Source: Phycisphaerales bacterium (GTDB lineage: Bacteria; Planctomycetota; Phycisphaerae; Phycisphaerales; SM1A02). From it: DNA of 21,116 nucleotides. A model generated the notes under the pieces. The model worked only from the letters and a program-made list of their open reading frames with translations, had not been told where the DNA came from and did not search any database. Position numbers and translations under genes: made by a program. Positions 12,772 to 19,914 of this stretch are shown here, in pieces. The stretch is from positions 1-21,116 of the forward strand of contig JAGQOI010000302.1 of the NCBI GenBank assembly GCA_020427625.1, read 5' to 3'. Within the stretch, counting starts at the first letter, position 1, and every line of letters begins with the position of its first letter.

Positions 12772-14652
12772 TCACGGTCGAGCGCCGAACCGACGCTGCC
12801 AGATCGACAGCGTCAGCAGGGCGAACAGCCGGTGTTCGTGACGGGCCCGGCCGGCCAGATGCTCGTCCAGCAGACGCTGCACGACCGACGATGCGATCGG
12901 CAGCCCGCCGAATGCCGCGGGATCGCGCAGGGTGTCGCACAGCAGCGTCCGCAGACCGCCCGACGACCGGAACCACTCGCCCAGCGGGACCGCGAACCCC
13001 ATCTTCGGCCGCTCCGCGATCTCCGGCGGCAGGTGACGACGGGCCAGGCGGCGCAGCACGCCCTTGCGACCCTCCCGCATGAGCACGCGCCGGTCCGTCG
13101 CCCGCGCGGCAGCGACGACGTCCCGATCAAGAAACGGACATCGCACCTCCAGCGCCACCGACATCGATGCCGCGTCGACCTTCGTGAGCATGTCGCCGGG
13201 AAGCGACCCGCGCAGGTCCGCATCGCGCAACGACGCCGCGGGATCGTCGCCGAACGACGCCGTCACCGGATCCTCCACCGCGCCGCCGGTGAGCGCCGCG
13301 ATGAGGTCGAGCGGACACAGCGACTCCATCGCCAGCGGCCCGAGCACCGACGCGTCCCGCGCCATGCCCGCGAGCCGCCCGAGCTTGTGACGACGCGACT
13401 TCGGATGCGCCGCGGCGCCGAACGCCCGCGGCACCCGGCGCAGCCACCCGTACCGACGCGCGAGGATCGAGGCCGCGAGATACCGCTCGTAGCCGTAGAA
13501 CAACTCGTCGCCGCCGTCGCCGGAGAGCACGACGGTGACATGCTTCCGTGCCGCGCGGCTCACCCAGGTCGTCGGCAGGATCGAGCTGTCGCCGAACGGC
13601 TGGCCGAGTTCGTGAATGATCGCGACGAGGTCGGACGCGGGATCCATCGCGACATCGAGCGTCGTGTGATCGGTGCCGAGGTGCGCCGCGGTGCGCGCCG
13701 CCGCGCCGGACTCGTCGTAGCGCGCATCCGGCATGCGCACGCTGAACGTCCGCAGCGCCGGCAGGTGACGCGACGCGAAGTGCGCGATCAGCCCGGAGTC
13801 GACGCCGCCGCTGAGGAAGCATCCGAGCGGCACATCGGCTTCGAGTCGGCGCCGGACGGCGACGTCGAGCCGCGACTCGAAGTGCGATGCGACCTCGTCC
13901 GGCGATCCCGACGCGCCGACGCCGGACGCGCCCGACGGCGACGGCGGCAGCGACGGCGGGAGGGCGACGACGGTGCGTGGCCGCGCGAACGCCGTCACGC
14001 CGGCCGGGGCGTACCCGAGTTGGAGATAGCGCTGCACCCAGCGTCGATCCGGCGCGAACGTCTCGCCGACGGCGCGTCGACCGACCTCGGCGACGGACGC
14101 GGCATCGGAGCCGATGACCTCCAGCCGCCCGGCGCCGACGGGCGTCTCGAGGTGGTGGAGCGGCTTCTCGCCGAACCAGTCTCGGGCGGCGTGCAGGGTC
14201 GCGGCGGCGCGATCCCAGACGACGAAGGCGTACATGCCTTCGAGTCGCGCGCCGAGCCCGGTCCCCCATTCGCGCCAGCCGTGAACGAGGACTTCGGTGT
14301 CGCTGTGATCGGTCGTGAACCGGTGTCCGGCGGCGGCGAGTTCGGCGCGGAGATCGCGATGGTTGTAGATGCAGCCGTTGAACACGACGGCGACGAGGTC
14401 TTCGGCGTCGGAGCGGCCGCGCGGCGAGACCATGGGCTGCGCGCCGCCGTCGCGATCGAGGATGGCGAGTCGCCGGTGGACGAGGGCGACGTGGATCGTT
14501 CGGGTTCCGTCGGGTCCGTGCTGATCGACGCGATCGCGGAATCGGCCGCGTCCGTCGGGTCCGCGGTGGACGATGCGGTCGTCGACGACATCGAGCCAGT
14601 CATCGGGAATGGCGGGTCCGTGGACGGAGAGGATGGCGCCGAGGCCGCACAT
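12772..14652 (-). CDS. asnB: Asparagine synthase (glutamine-hydrolysing)
   Basis: The enzyme makes asparagine from aspartate, ATP and glutamine in the cytoplasm. The 626-residue product begins MCGLGAI, with Cys2 as the glutaminase nucleophile, which fixes the start at 14652. Other glutaminase marks are RGPDG (30-34), NGCIYN (92-97; usually NGEIYN) and D118. The synthetase half has the PP-loop LSGGVDSG (280-287), QPFGDSSILPT (351-361) and LSGDGGDELFYGY (376-388). Between the halves, the usual LPPGH...YW linker is replaced by a Pro/Ser/Gly-rich stretch (230-252). Some AsnB-like proteins act in exopolysaccharide or peptide modification, so the substrate is likely but not certain. The symporter gene follows 13 bp later. 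No Shine-Dalgarno is visible, but an extended -10 sits so close that the mRNA may be leaderless. Confidence 0.9.
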   Translation of the reverse strand: MCGLGAILSVHGPAIPDDWLDVVDDRIVHRGPDGRGRFRDRVDQHGPDGTRTIHVALVHRRLAILDRDGGAQPMVSPRGRSDAEDLVAVVFNGCIYNHRDLRAELAAAGHRFTTDHSDTEVLVHGWREWGTGLGARLEGMYAFVVWDRAAATLHAARDWFGEKPLHHLETPVGAGRLEVIGSDAASVAEVGRRAVGETFAPDRRWVQRYLQLGYAPAGVTAFARPRTVVALPPSLPPSPSGASGVGASGSPDEVASHFESRLDVAVRRRLEADVPLGCFLSGGVDSGLIAHFASRHLPALRTFSVRMPDARYDESGAAARTAAHLGTDHTTLDVAMDPASDLVAIIHELGQPFGDSSILPTTWVSRAARKHVTVVLSGDGGDELFYGYERYLAASILARRYGWLRRVPRAFGAAAHPKSRRHKLGRLAGMARDASVLGPLAMESLCPLDLIAALTGGAVEDPVTASFGDDPAASLRDADLRGSLPGDMLTKVDAASMSVALEVRCPFLDRDVVAAARATDRRVLMREGRKGVLRRLARRHLPPEIAERPKMGFAVPLGEWFRSSGGLRTLLCDTLRDPAAFGGLPIASSVVQRLLDEHLAGRARHEHRLFALLTLSIWQRRFGARP

Positions 14653-14658
14653 CGGCGC

Positions 14659-14667
14659 AGCGTAGCA
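14659..14667 (-). promoter_or_regulatory. Extended -10 promoter of asnB, implying a leaderless transcript
   Basis: On the minus strand TGC-TACGCT (14667-14659) matches an extended -10. Only six bases separate it from the ATG at 14652, so transcription would begin at or near the A of the start codon. This would explain the missing ribosome site. Confidence 0.4.
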
Positions 14668-14684
14668 GGCGACGGCGTGGACGG

Positions 14685-14713
14685 TTGCGGGGAACGTCGG
14701 GGTTGGGTAGTGT
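14685..14713 (+). promoter_or_regulatory. Candidate sigma-70-type promoter of the first OPT gene
   Basis: TTGCGG (14685-14690), a 17-base spacer and TAGTGT (14708-14713) keep the most conserved promoter bases (TTG, and T, A, final T). Transcription would start near 14720. It lies back-to-back with the asnB promoter in a 110-bp divergent gap. Confidence 0.45.
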
Positions 14714-14718
14714 CCGGA

Positions 14719-14738
14719 GCGGTCCGCGCCCGGGCCGC
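14719..14738 (+). other. Predicted stem-loop at the 5' end of the first OPT mRNA
   Basis: GCGGTCC (14719-14725) pairs with GGGCCGC (14732-14738), giving seven pairs with one G-U, around a six-base loop. It starts almost exactly where transcription from the upstream -10 would start, and ends 14 bases before the ribosome site. Confidence 0.35.
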
Positions 14739-14752
14739 TTCATCCATCCCAC

Positions 14753-14756
14753 GAGG
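14753..14756 (+). promoter_or_regulatory. Shine-Dalgarno GAGG for the first OPT gene
   Basis: GAGG lies six bases before the ATG at 14763. It favours this start over an in-frame non-homologous extension beginning at 14685, which would lie inside the promoter. Confidence 0.6.
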
Positions 14757-14762
14757 TTTCCG

Positions 14763-16604
14763 ATGAGTGACGACACCCGCGCCGCGACGCCGGCGGCGAA
14801 CGACGACCAGATCTACGTGCCGGCCGCCGGAGAGAGCCAGTTGACGGTTCGCGCCGTCCTGACCGGGTGTGCGCTGGGGGCGGTGATCGCGTCGATGAAC
14901 ATCTACTTCGGTCTGCGCACGGGCTGGTCGATCGGCGGCTCGCTGATCGCGGCGATCCTGGGGTTCGCGGTGTGGAACACGCTGCGGACGTTCTTCGGCG
15001 TGCGTCCGTACTCGGTGCTGGAGACGAACATCACGCAGACGGCGGGTTCGGCGGCCGGGTCGATGACGTCCACGGCGGGTCTGCTCGCGGCGATCCCGGC
15101 GCTCGGTCTGCTCGGCGTCGATCTGTCGTACTTCGAGCTCACGTTGTGGGCGCTGGCGGTGGCGTATCTCGGGGTGTTCTTCGCGGTGCCGCTGCGGAAC
15201 CAGATGGTGGTCGTCGAGAAGCTGCGTTTCCCGACCGGGACGGCGACGGCGAACACGATCGTGTCGATGTTCGCCAACGGCGCGGAGGCGTTGGCGCAGG
15301 CGCGGGCGTTGCTCGGGATGGGGATCGCGGCGGGCGCGTTGACGCTGCTCGCGTACTTCGTGCCGGTCGTGGGTCATCTGCCGGGCGCGTGGTTCGGCAT
15401 CGCGGGTCTGTGGGGGTTCTCGCTGCTCATCAGCCCGCTCATGACGGGCGCCGGCATTCTCATCGGCCCGCGCATCGGCGCGTCGCTGCTGGCGGGCGCG
15501 ATCGTGAGCTGGGGCATCGTCGGTCCGTACGTGGGGCGTCAGGGCTGGGTCGCGGGGGACGATGCGTCGATCATGTCGTACGCGACGGGTCCGCGCGGGT
15601 GGATCCTCTGGCCGGGCGTCGCGATCATGGTCGCCGACGCGCTCACGCAGCTCGCGCTGTCGTGGAAGACGATCCTCGCGACCTTCAGGCGCCGCGGCGC
15701 GAGCGCCGAGGCGCTGGGCATGGAGGATGCGTCCGAGAGCGTGCCGAACTCGTGGTGGCTCACCGGGCTGGCCCTGGGGTCGACGGCGACGGTGCTCGTG
15801 TCCTGGTACGTGTTCGACATTCCGCCGTGGATGTCGGTGATCGCCATCGCGATGTCGTCCGTGCTCGCGATGATCGCGGTGCGGTCGACGGGCGAGACCG
15901 ACATCAACCCGATCGGCGGCATGGGCAAGGTCACGCAGCTCGTCTTCGGCGGCATCACGACGGCGCAGGGCCAGGTCGCGGCGCAGGCGATGACCACCAA
16001 CCTCATGGCCGCCGGCATCACCGGCGCCGGCGCCTCGCAGGCCGGCGACATGATGCAGGACCTGAAGACCGGACGCATGCTCGGCGCGTCGCCGCGCAAG
16101 CAGGTCATCGCCCAGTGCGTCGGCATCACCGCCGGCATCCTCGTGTGCGTGCCGATCTACATGCTGTTCAAGACCGCCGGCGAGGCGGACCCGAACTTCG
16201 CGATCGGCACGTCGACGAACGTGCCCGCGCCGGCGGCCCAGGCGTGGAAGGCGATGGCCGAGGTGCTCTCGAAGGGCTTCGACGCGATGCCGACGAACGC
16301 CATCTGGGGCGTCGTCGCGGGCGGCGTCTTCGGCATCCTGATGGCGATCGCGAACAAGTCGGTGTCGCCGCGGACGCGCCGCTTCATGCCGAGCGGGCTC
16401 GCCTTCGGCATCGCCTTCATCGTGCCCGCCTACTACTCGATCGCGATGTTCCTCGGCTCGATGCTGCTCGTCGTCTGGCATCGCATGTCCCCGAAGCACT
16501 GTGCCGTCTTCGCCATCGCCGTCGCGTCCGGTCTCATCGCCGGCGAAGGTCTCATGGGGGTCGTCACCGCGATCCTCACGCTCTTCGGCATCCAGGGCGG
16601 CTGA
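14763..16604 (+). CDS. OPT-family oligopeptide transporter, first of a tandem pair
   Basis: The 613-residue inner-membrane protein has about 14 or more hydrophobic segments and belongs to the bacterial oligopeptide transporter (OPT) family, whose members move small peptides or metal chelates by ion symport. Recognisable elements are YFGLRTGWSIGGSLIAAILGF (about 48-68), VLETNITQTAGSAAGS (85-100), PLRNQMVVVEKLRFPTGTAT (143-162), NPIGGMGKVTQLVFGG (382-397), and AGDMMQDLKTGRMLGASPRK (427-446). Length matches the family. The ATG at 14763 has GAGG six bases upstream and begins the homology. The next gene encodes a second, divergent OPT protein 80 bp downstream, so the two may form a hetero-oligomer or have different substrates. 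Which peptide or chelate is moved cannot be read from the sequence. Confidence 0.93.
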   Translation: MSDDTRAATPAANDDQIYVPAAGESQLTVRAVLTGCALGAVIASMNIYFGLRTGWSIGGSLIAAILGFAVWNTLRTFFGVRPYSVLETNITQTAGSAAGSMTSTAGLLAAIPALGLLGVDLSYFELTLWALAVAYLGVFFAVPLRNQMVVVEKLRFPTGTATANTIVSMFANGAEALAQARALLGMGIAAGALTLLAYFVPVVGHLPGAWFGIAGLWGFSLLISPLMTGAGILIGPRIGASLLAGAIVSWGIVGPYVGRQGWVAGDDASIMSYATGPRGWILWPGVAIMVADALTQLALSWKTILATFRRRGASAEALGMEDASESVPNSWWLTGLALGSTATVLVSWYVFDIPPWMSVIAIAMSSVLAMIAVRSTGETDINPIGGMGKVTQLVFGGITTAQGQVAAQAMTTNLMAAGITGAGASQAGDMMQDLKTGRMLGASPRKQVIAQCVGITAGILVCVPIYMLFKTAGEADPNFAIGTSTNVPAPAAQAWKAMAEVLSKGFDAMPTNAIWGVVAGGVFGILMAIANKSVSPRTRRFMPSGLAFGIAFIVPAYYSIAMFLGSMLLVVWHRMSPKHCAVFAIAVASGLIAGEGLMGVVTAILTLFGIQGG

Positions 16605-16629
16605 CCGGCCCCGCGCGCCGCGTCCGGAC

Positions 16630-16638
16630 TGGTACACT
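16630..16638 (+). promoter_or_regulatory. Extended -10 promoter candidate for the second OPT gene
   Basis: TGG-TACACT (16630-16638) fits an extended -10 (TGN before a TATAAT-like hexamer) in the 80-bp gap between the two OPT genes. No -35 is evident. It would give the second gene its own transcript in addition to read-through. Confidence 0.4.
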
Positions 16639-16648
16639 TCCCGTCGAC

Positions 16649-16669
16649 CGCCGGGCCGACGACCCGGCG
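16649..16669 (+). other. Predicted stem-loop in the leader of the second OPT gene
   Basis: CGCCGGG (16649-16655) and CCCGGCG (16663-16669) form a perfect 7-bp stem with a seven-base loop. It lies a few bases after the expected start from TACACT and five bases before the ribosome site. No T-run follows, so it is not a simple terminator of the first gene. Confidence 0.45.
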
Positions 16670-16673
16670 ACGT

Positions 16674-16679
16674 GGGAGG
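16674..16679 (+). promoter_or_regulatory. Shine-Dalgarno GGGAGG for the second OPT gene
   Basis: A strong GGGAGG stands five bases before the ATG at 16685. It fixes this start within a frame that stays open far upstream through the first OPT gene. Confidence 0.75.
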
Positions 16680-16684
16680 CCTGC

Positions 16685-19141
16685 ATGTCCAGCGTGAACG
16701 ACCCCCGACCCGACGAAGCGCCCGGCTTCGTCGCCGACCTGTTCCAGACCCGGTACCGCGAGGTCACCTGGGCGGCGCTCATCCTCGCCGTGTTCATCGG
16801 CGTCATCATGAACGCCGCGATCACCTACGCCGGACTCAAGATCGGCTTCACCATCGGCGGATCGTCGATCGCGGCCGTCGTCGGGTTCGGCGTCCTGCGG
16901 GGCATCTTCAAGCGCGGCTCGATCGTCGAGACGAACATCGTCCAGACCATCGCCTCCGCGGTGAACACGTCGAACTCCGGCGTCATCTTCACCGTGCCCG
17001 TGCTCTTCCTCATCGGGTTCAACCTCTCCATCGGCGGGCCGGACTTCTGGCTCATCACGCTCGCCTGCATCGCCGGCGCCTTCCTCGGCACCGCGTTCAT
17101 CATTCCGCTCCGCAAGCAGATGCTCGACATCGAGCGCCTCCGCTTCCCGAGCCCGACCGCGGTCGCGGCGATCCTCAAGTCGCCCGGCGCCGGACCCGCC
17201 AAGGCCATCGTCCTCGTCATCGGCTGCATCCTCGGCGCCGTCATCTACCTCCCCACCGGCCTGCCCGCGATCCGGACCGCCGCCGACCTCGCCGACCTGC
17301 CCGCCCTCGTCGAGAGCGAACGCATCAGCGAGGCCGACGCGACGCGCACGCGGACGATCAGCGAGTGGATCGACGCCGAGGCCGCGCCGCCCGCCGTGAC
17401 CACCCGCGGACGCATGCTCGAGGAACTCGACGACGCCGTCGCGAACCTCGCCCTCGCGCCCACCGACCGACGCGAGGACTTCGAATGGCGCGTCGACGAA
17501 CTGAAGGACGAACTGAAGCGCACGGCGAAGGATGTCGAGGGGTACAACAACGAACTCTGCCGAGCCGCGCACCGCGCGGCGACCGGCGCCGACGGCGCGA
17601 CCTGGGACGATCTCCGCAACCGCGCCTACGGCTGGGCCGGCGATCCCGCCTGGGGGTATGCGGACCTCGATCTCCGCCTGTCGAAGGAACGTGACGAGAC
17701 CGGACGTCTCACGGTCCGGGTCGATCGTGACGACAACGGCCGGCCCGATCTCGTCGTCGCCGACGACCGGATCGACGTCGGGCGCATCCTCGGTCTGCCC
17801 GACCAGTACCAGTTGCTCTTCGCCATCGCGCCGTTCGCGCTCGGCGCGGGATACCTCACGGGACGGGCCGGCCTCATCGTGCTCGCGGGCGGCGTGCTCG
17901 CGTTCTTCGTGCTCAATCCCGTCGCCTACAGCATGGGCTGGGTGCCCGCCTCGCTCCGTGCCGACGAGGTCGCCGGGTACGCGGTCGGCGCCTTCAACAA
18001 GCCGCTCGGCATCGGACTGCTCCTCGGCGGCGCGATGATGGGGGTCGTGTTCGCGCTGCCGGCGATCAAGGAGGCGGTGAAGTCGATCAGCGCTGCCGCG
18101 CACACCCCGGGCGGCGGCGACGAACTCGGCATGAAGACGCTCGGCACGCTCGTGGTGCTCGGGTTCGTCTTCCTCTTCTCCGCGGCGTGGTTCATCACGT
18201 CCGAGCCCATCAACCTCCCGACCGGCTGTCCCGTCACGCACAAGGAGGTCAGCGTCGATTCGCCGACGGTGTCCTATCGCGGCTACGAGATCGCGGTCGT
18301 CGACGCCGGCGCGGAGACGACCTGGACCACCGCCTGGACCGACGCGGAGCGCGACGGGTACATGGACGGTCTGCACGCGAAGGCGGGCTGGCTCGCGTCG
18401 ATGCCGATCTGGCTCAAGTCGCTCATCATCGCGATCGTCGGCGCGCTGTGGATCTGGTTCGCGGGCATCATCATCTCGCAGTGCGCGGGCATGACGGACT
18501 GGTCGCCGATCTCCGGGCTCGCGCTGCTCACGGTCGTCATCGTCATGCTCCTGGCGGGCACGGGCGCGGTGGTCGGCGCGGTGCTCATCGGCGCCGCGCT
18601 GTGCGTCGCGATCACGCTCGCCGCCGACATGATGGGCGATCTCAAGACCGGCTACCTCGTCGGCGCGAAGCCCCGGCGACAGCAGGCCGCGGAACTCGCG
18701 GTGGTGTGGATCGGACCCGTCGTCGCGATGTTCACGATCCTGCTCATCGCGAACGCGAACCTCGCGGCCGGCGGGCCGGCGATGGGCACGGGCGCGCCGC
18801 TCGGCACGACCGCGCCGCAGGCCCAGGCGCTCCAGACGATCATCACCGGCATGCAGGGCGGCGAGATGCCCTACGCCCTGTACGGCGGCGGCGCGCTGCT
18901 CGGCGCGCTGCTCGGCCTCGGCGCCTTCCCCGGTCTCGGCGTGCTCGTCGGACTCTCGATGTACCTGCCGTTCATGTACATCTCGACGTACGGCGTCGGC
19001 TGCATCATCAACATGATCGTCACCCGCGTGAAGGGCCGCACGTGGGCCGAGGACTGGGGCGTGCCGTTCGCGGCCGGGCTCATCGTCGGCGAATCGATCC
19101 TCTCGCTCGTCATCAACGGCATCGTGCTCCTGCGGGGTTGA
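16685..19141 (+). CDS. OPT-family transporter with large soluble insertions, second of a tandem pair
   Basis: The 818-residue protein is homologous to its neighbour: compare GFTIGGSSIAAVVGFGV (54-70), IVETNIVQTIASAVNTSNSG (80-99), PLRKQMLDIERLRFPSPTA (141-159), and ADMMGDLKTGYLVGAKPRRQ (647-666). It differs in two ways. Residues about 195-375 form a charged, mostly helical soluble region, with heptad-like stretches near 245-285, between two membrane segments. A second soluble loop of about 70 residues (507-575) holds a lone Cys515. The motif that reads NPIGGMG in the first OPT protein is SPISGLA here (607-613). It probably works with, or regulates, the first transporter; independent transport of another substrate is also possible. 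GGGAGG lies five bases before the start. A membrane protein gene follows after 2 bp. Confidence 0.9.
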   Translation: MSSVNDPRPDEAPGFVADLFQTRYREVTWAALILAVFIGVIMNAAITYAGLKIGFTIGGSSIAAVVGFGVLRGIFKRGSIVETNIVQTIASAVNTSNSGVIFTVPVLFLIGFNLSIGGPDFWLITLACIAGAFLGTAFIIPLRKQMLDIERLRFPSPTAVAAILKSPGAGPAKAIVLVIGCILGAVIYLPTGLPAIRTAADLADLPALVESERISEADATRTRTISEWIDAEAAPPAVTTRGRMLEELDDAVANLALAPTDRREDFEWRVDELKDELKRTAKDVEGYNNELCRAAHRAATGADGATWDDLRNRAYGWAGDPAWGYADLDLRLSKERDETGRLTVRVDRDDNGRPDLVVADDRIDVGRILGLPDQYQLLFAIAPFALGAGYLTGRAGLIVLAGGVLAFFVLNPVAYSMGWVPASLRADEVAGYAVGAFNKPLGIGLLLGGAMMGVVFALPAIKEAVKSISAAAHTPGGGDELGMKTLGTLVVLGFVFLFSAAWFITSEPINLPTGCPVTHKEVSVDSPTVSYRGYEIAVVDAGAETTWTTAWTDAERDGYMDGLHAKAGWLASMPIWLKSLIIAIVGALWIWFAGIIISQCAGMTDWSPISGLALLTVVIVMLLAGTGAVVGAVLIGAALCVAITLAADMMGDLKTGYLVGAKPRRQQAAELAVVWIGPVVAMFTILLIANANLAAGGPAMGTGAPLGTTAPQAQALQTIITGMQGGEMPYALYGGGALLGALLGLGAFPGLGVLVGLSMYLPFMYISTYGVGCIINMIVTRVKGRTWAEDWGVPFAAGLIVGESILSLVINGIVLLRG

Positions 19142-19143
19142 CC

Positions 19144-19902
19144 ATGAAGGTATTCGCACTGCTCCTCATCGCCGCCTCCATCGCCTTCGGCGCGATCGCC
19201 GCGACGACGGCGTACACGCCCCGACTCGACACCATCGACGCGAAGGACGGCCTCGAACTCGCCGCCGACGTCGGCGTCGTCGAGGCCGACTCCGGCGATC
19301 CGCGCGACCGCACGCCGCTCGTGACCGTCGTCGAGGGCAGGACCGTCCGCACCGTCGTGCTCGACGAGGCCATGCTCCAGACCCTCCGCGACGCCAACGT
19401 CGAACGCGTGCGCGTGAAGTCGTTCGACTTCGCCCGCTGGGACCTCTGGTGGCTCTTCGCCCTCGCCGTCGGCGGACTCCTCGTCGGCGCGGCCATCATC
19501 CGGATCGAGACCCGGCGCGTCACCGCGGCTCACGCGACGACCGGCGCCTCGAGCGCGGGATCGCCGGAACAGCATCTCGCCCAGGCGGCATCGCTGCTCA
19601 CCCGACTCCATGACGACCTCGCCCGCACCACCGGAACCGAGGCCCGGATCGAACTCATCACCTCGCGCCTCGAACAGGTCGAGTCCGACTGCCTCCAGCC
19701 GTTCGTCGAGACGCGACCGATGATCATCGGCCGGCGCGGGCTGGCCGGCTACGCCCAGATCATGGACCGCTTCGCCGCCGCCGAACGACAACTCTACCGA
19801 GCCTGGTCGGCCGCCGTCGACGGCGTGATGGAGGAGTCCACGATCTGCATCGCCGAGGGCCGGCGCGTGCTCGACGAGGCGATCGAACGTCTGCGCGGCT
19901 GA
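19144..19902 (+). CDS. Membrane protein of unknown function, linked to the OPT pair
   Basis: I do not recognise this 252-residue protein. It has an N-terminal hydrophobic segment (4-20, signal anchor or signal peptide), a small mixed domain (about 25-95) expected on the far side of the membrane, a second membrane segment (about 99-119, WDLWWLFALAVGGLLVGAAII), and a soluble helical C-terminal domain (about 140-252) expected in the cytoplasm. The last part is rich in Arg/Glu helices, including EARIELITSRLEQVESDCLQ and RRVLDEAIERL, and may be a coiled coil. The gene starts 2 bp after the stop of the second OPT gene, with only a weak GGGG upstream, so translational coupling is likely. An accessory or regulatory role for the transporter pair is inferred from this position alone. 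Confidence 0.82.
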   Translation: MKVFALLLIAASIAFGAIAATTAYTPRLDTIDAKDGLELAADVGVVEADSGDPRDRTPLVTVVEGRTVRTVVLDEAMLQTLRDANVERVRVKSFDFARWDLWWLFALAVGGLLVGAAIIRIETRRVTAAHATTGASSAGSPEQHLAQAASLLTRLHDDLARTTGTEARIELITSRLEQVESDCLQPFVETRPMIIGRRGLAGYAQIMDRFAAAERQLYRAWSAAVDGVMEESTICIAEGRRVLDEAIERLRG

Positions 19903-19914
19903 CCGTCGCGCGGC

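Noticed and set aside
6993..13082. A very long open frame (2,029 codons) on the plus strand.
   Set aside because: It is antisense to the peptidase, symporter and asnB genes, is Arg-rich throughout, and shows no domain. It is a by-product of high GC with few stop codons.
16433..19159. A 908-codon open frame on the minus strand.
   Set aside because: Antisense to the second OPT gene, with a His/Arg/Asp/Glu-biased sequence and no motif; a shadow of the real gene's codon pattern.
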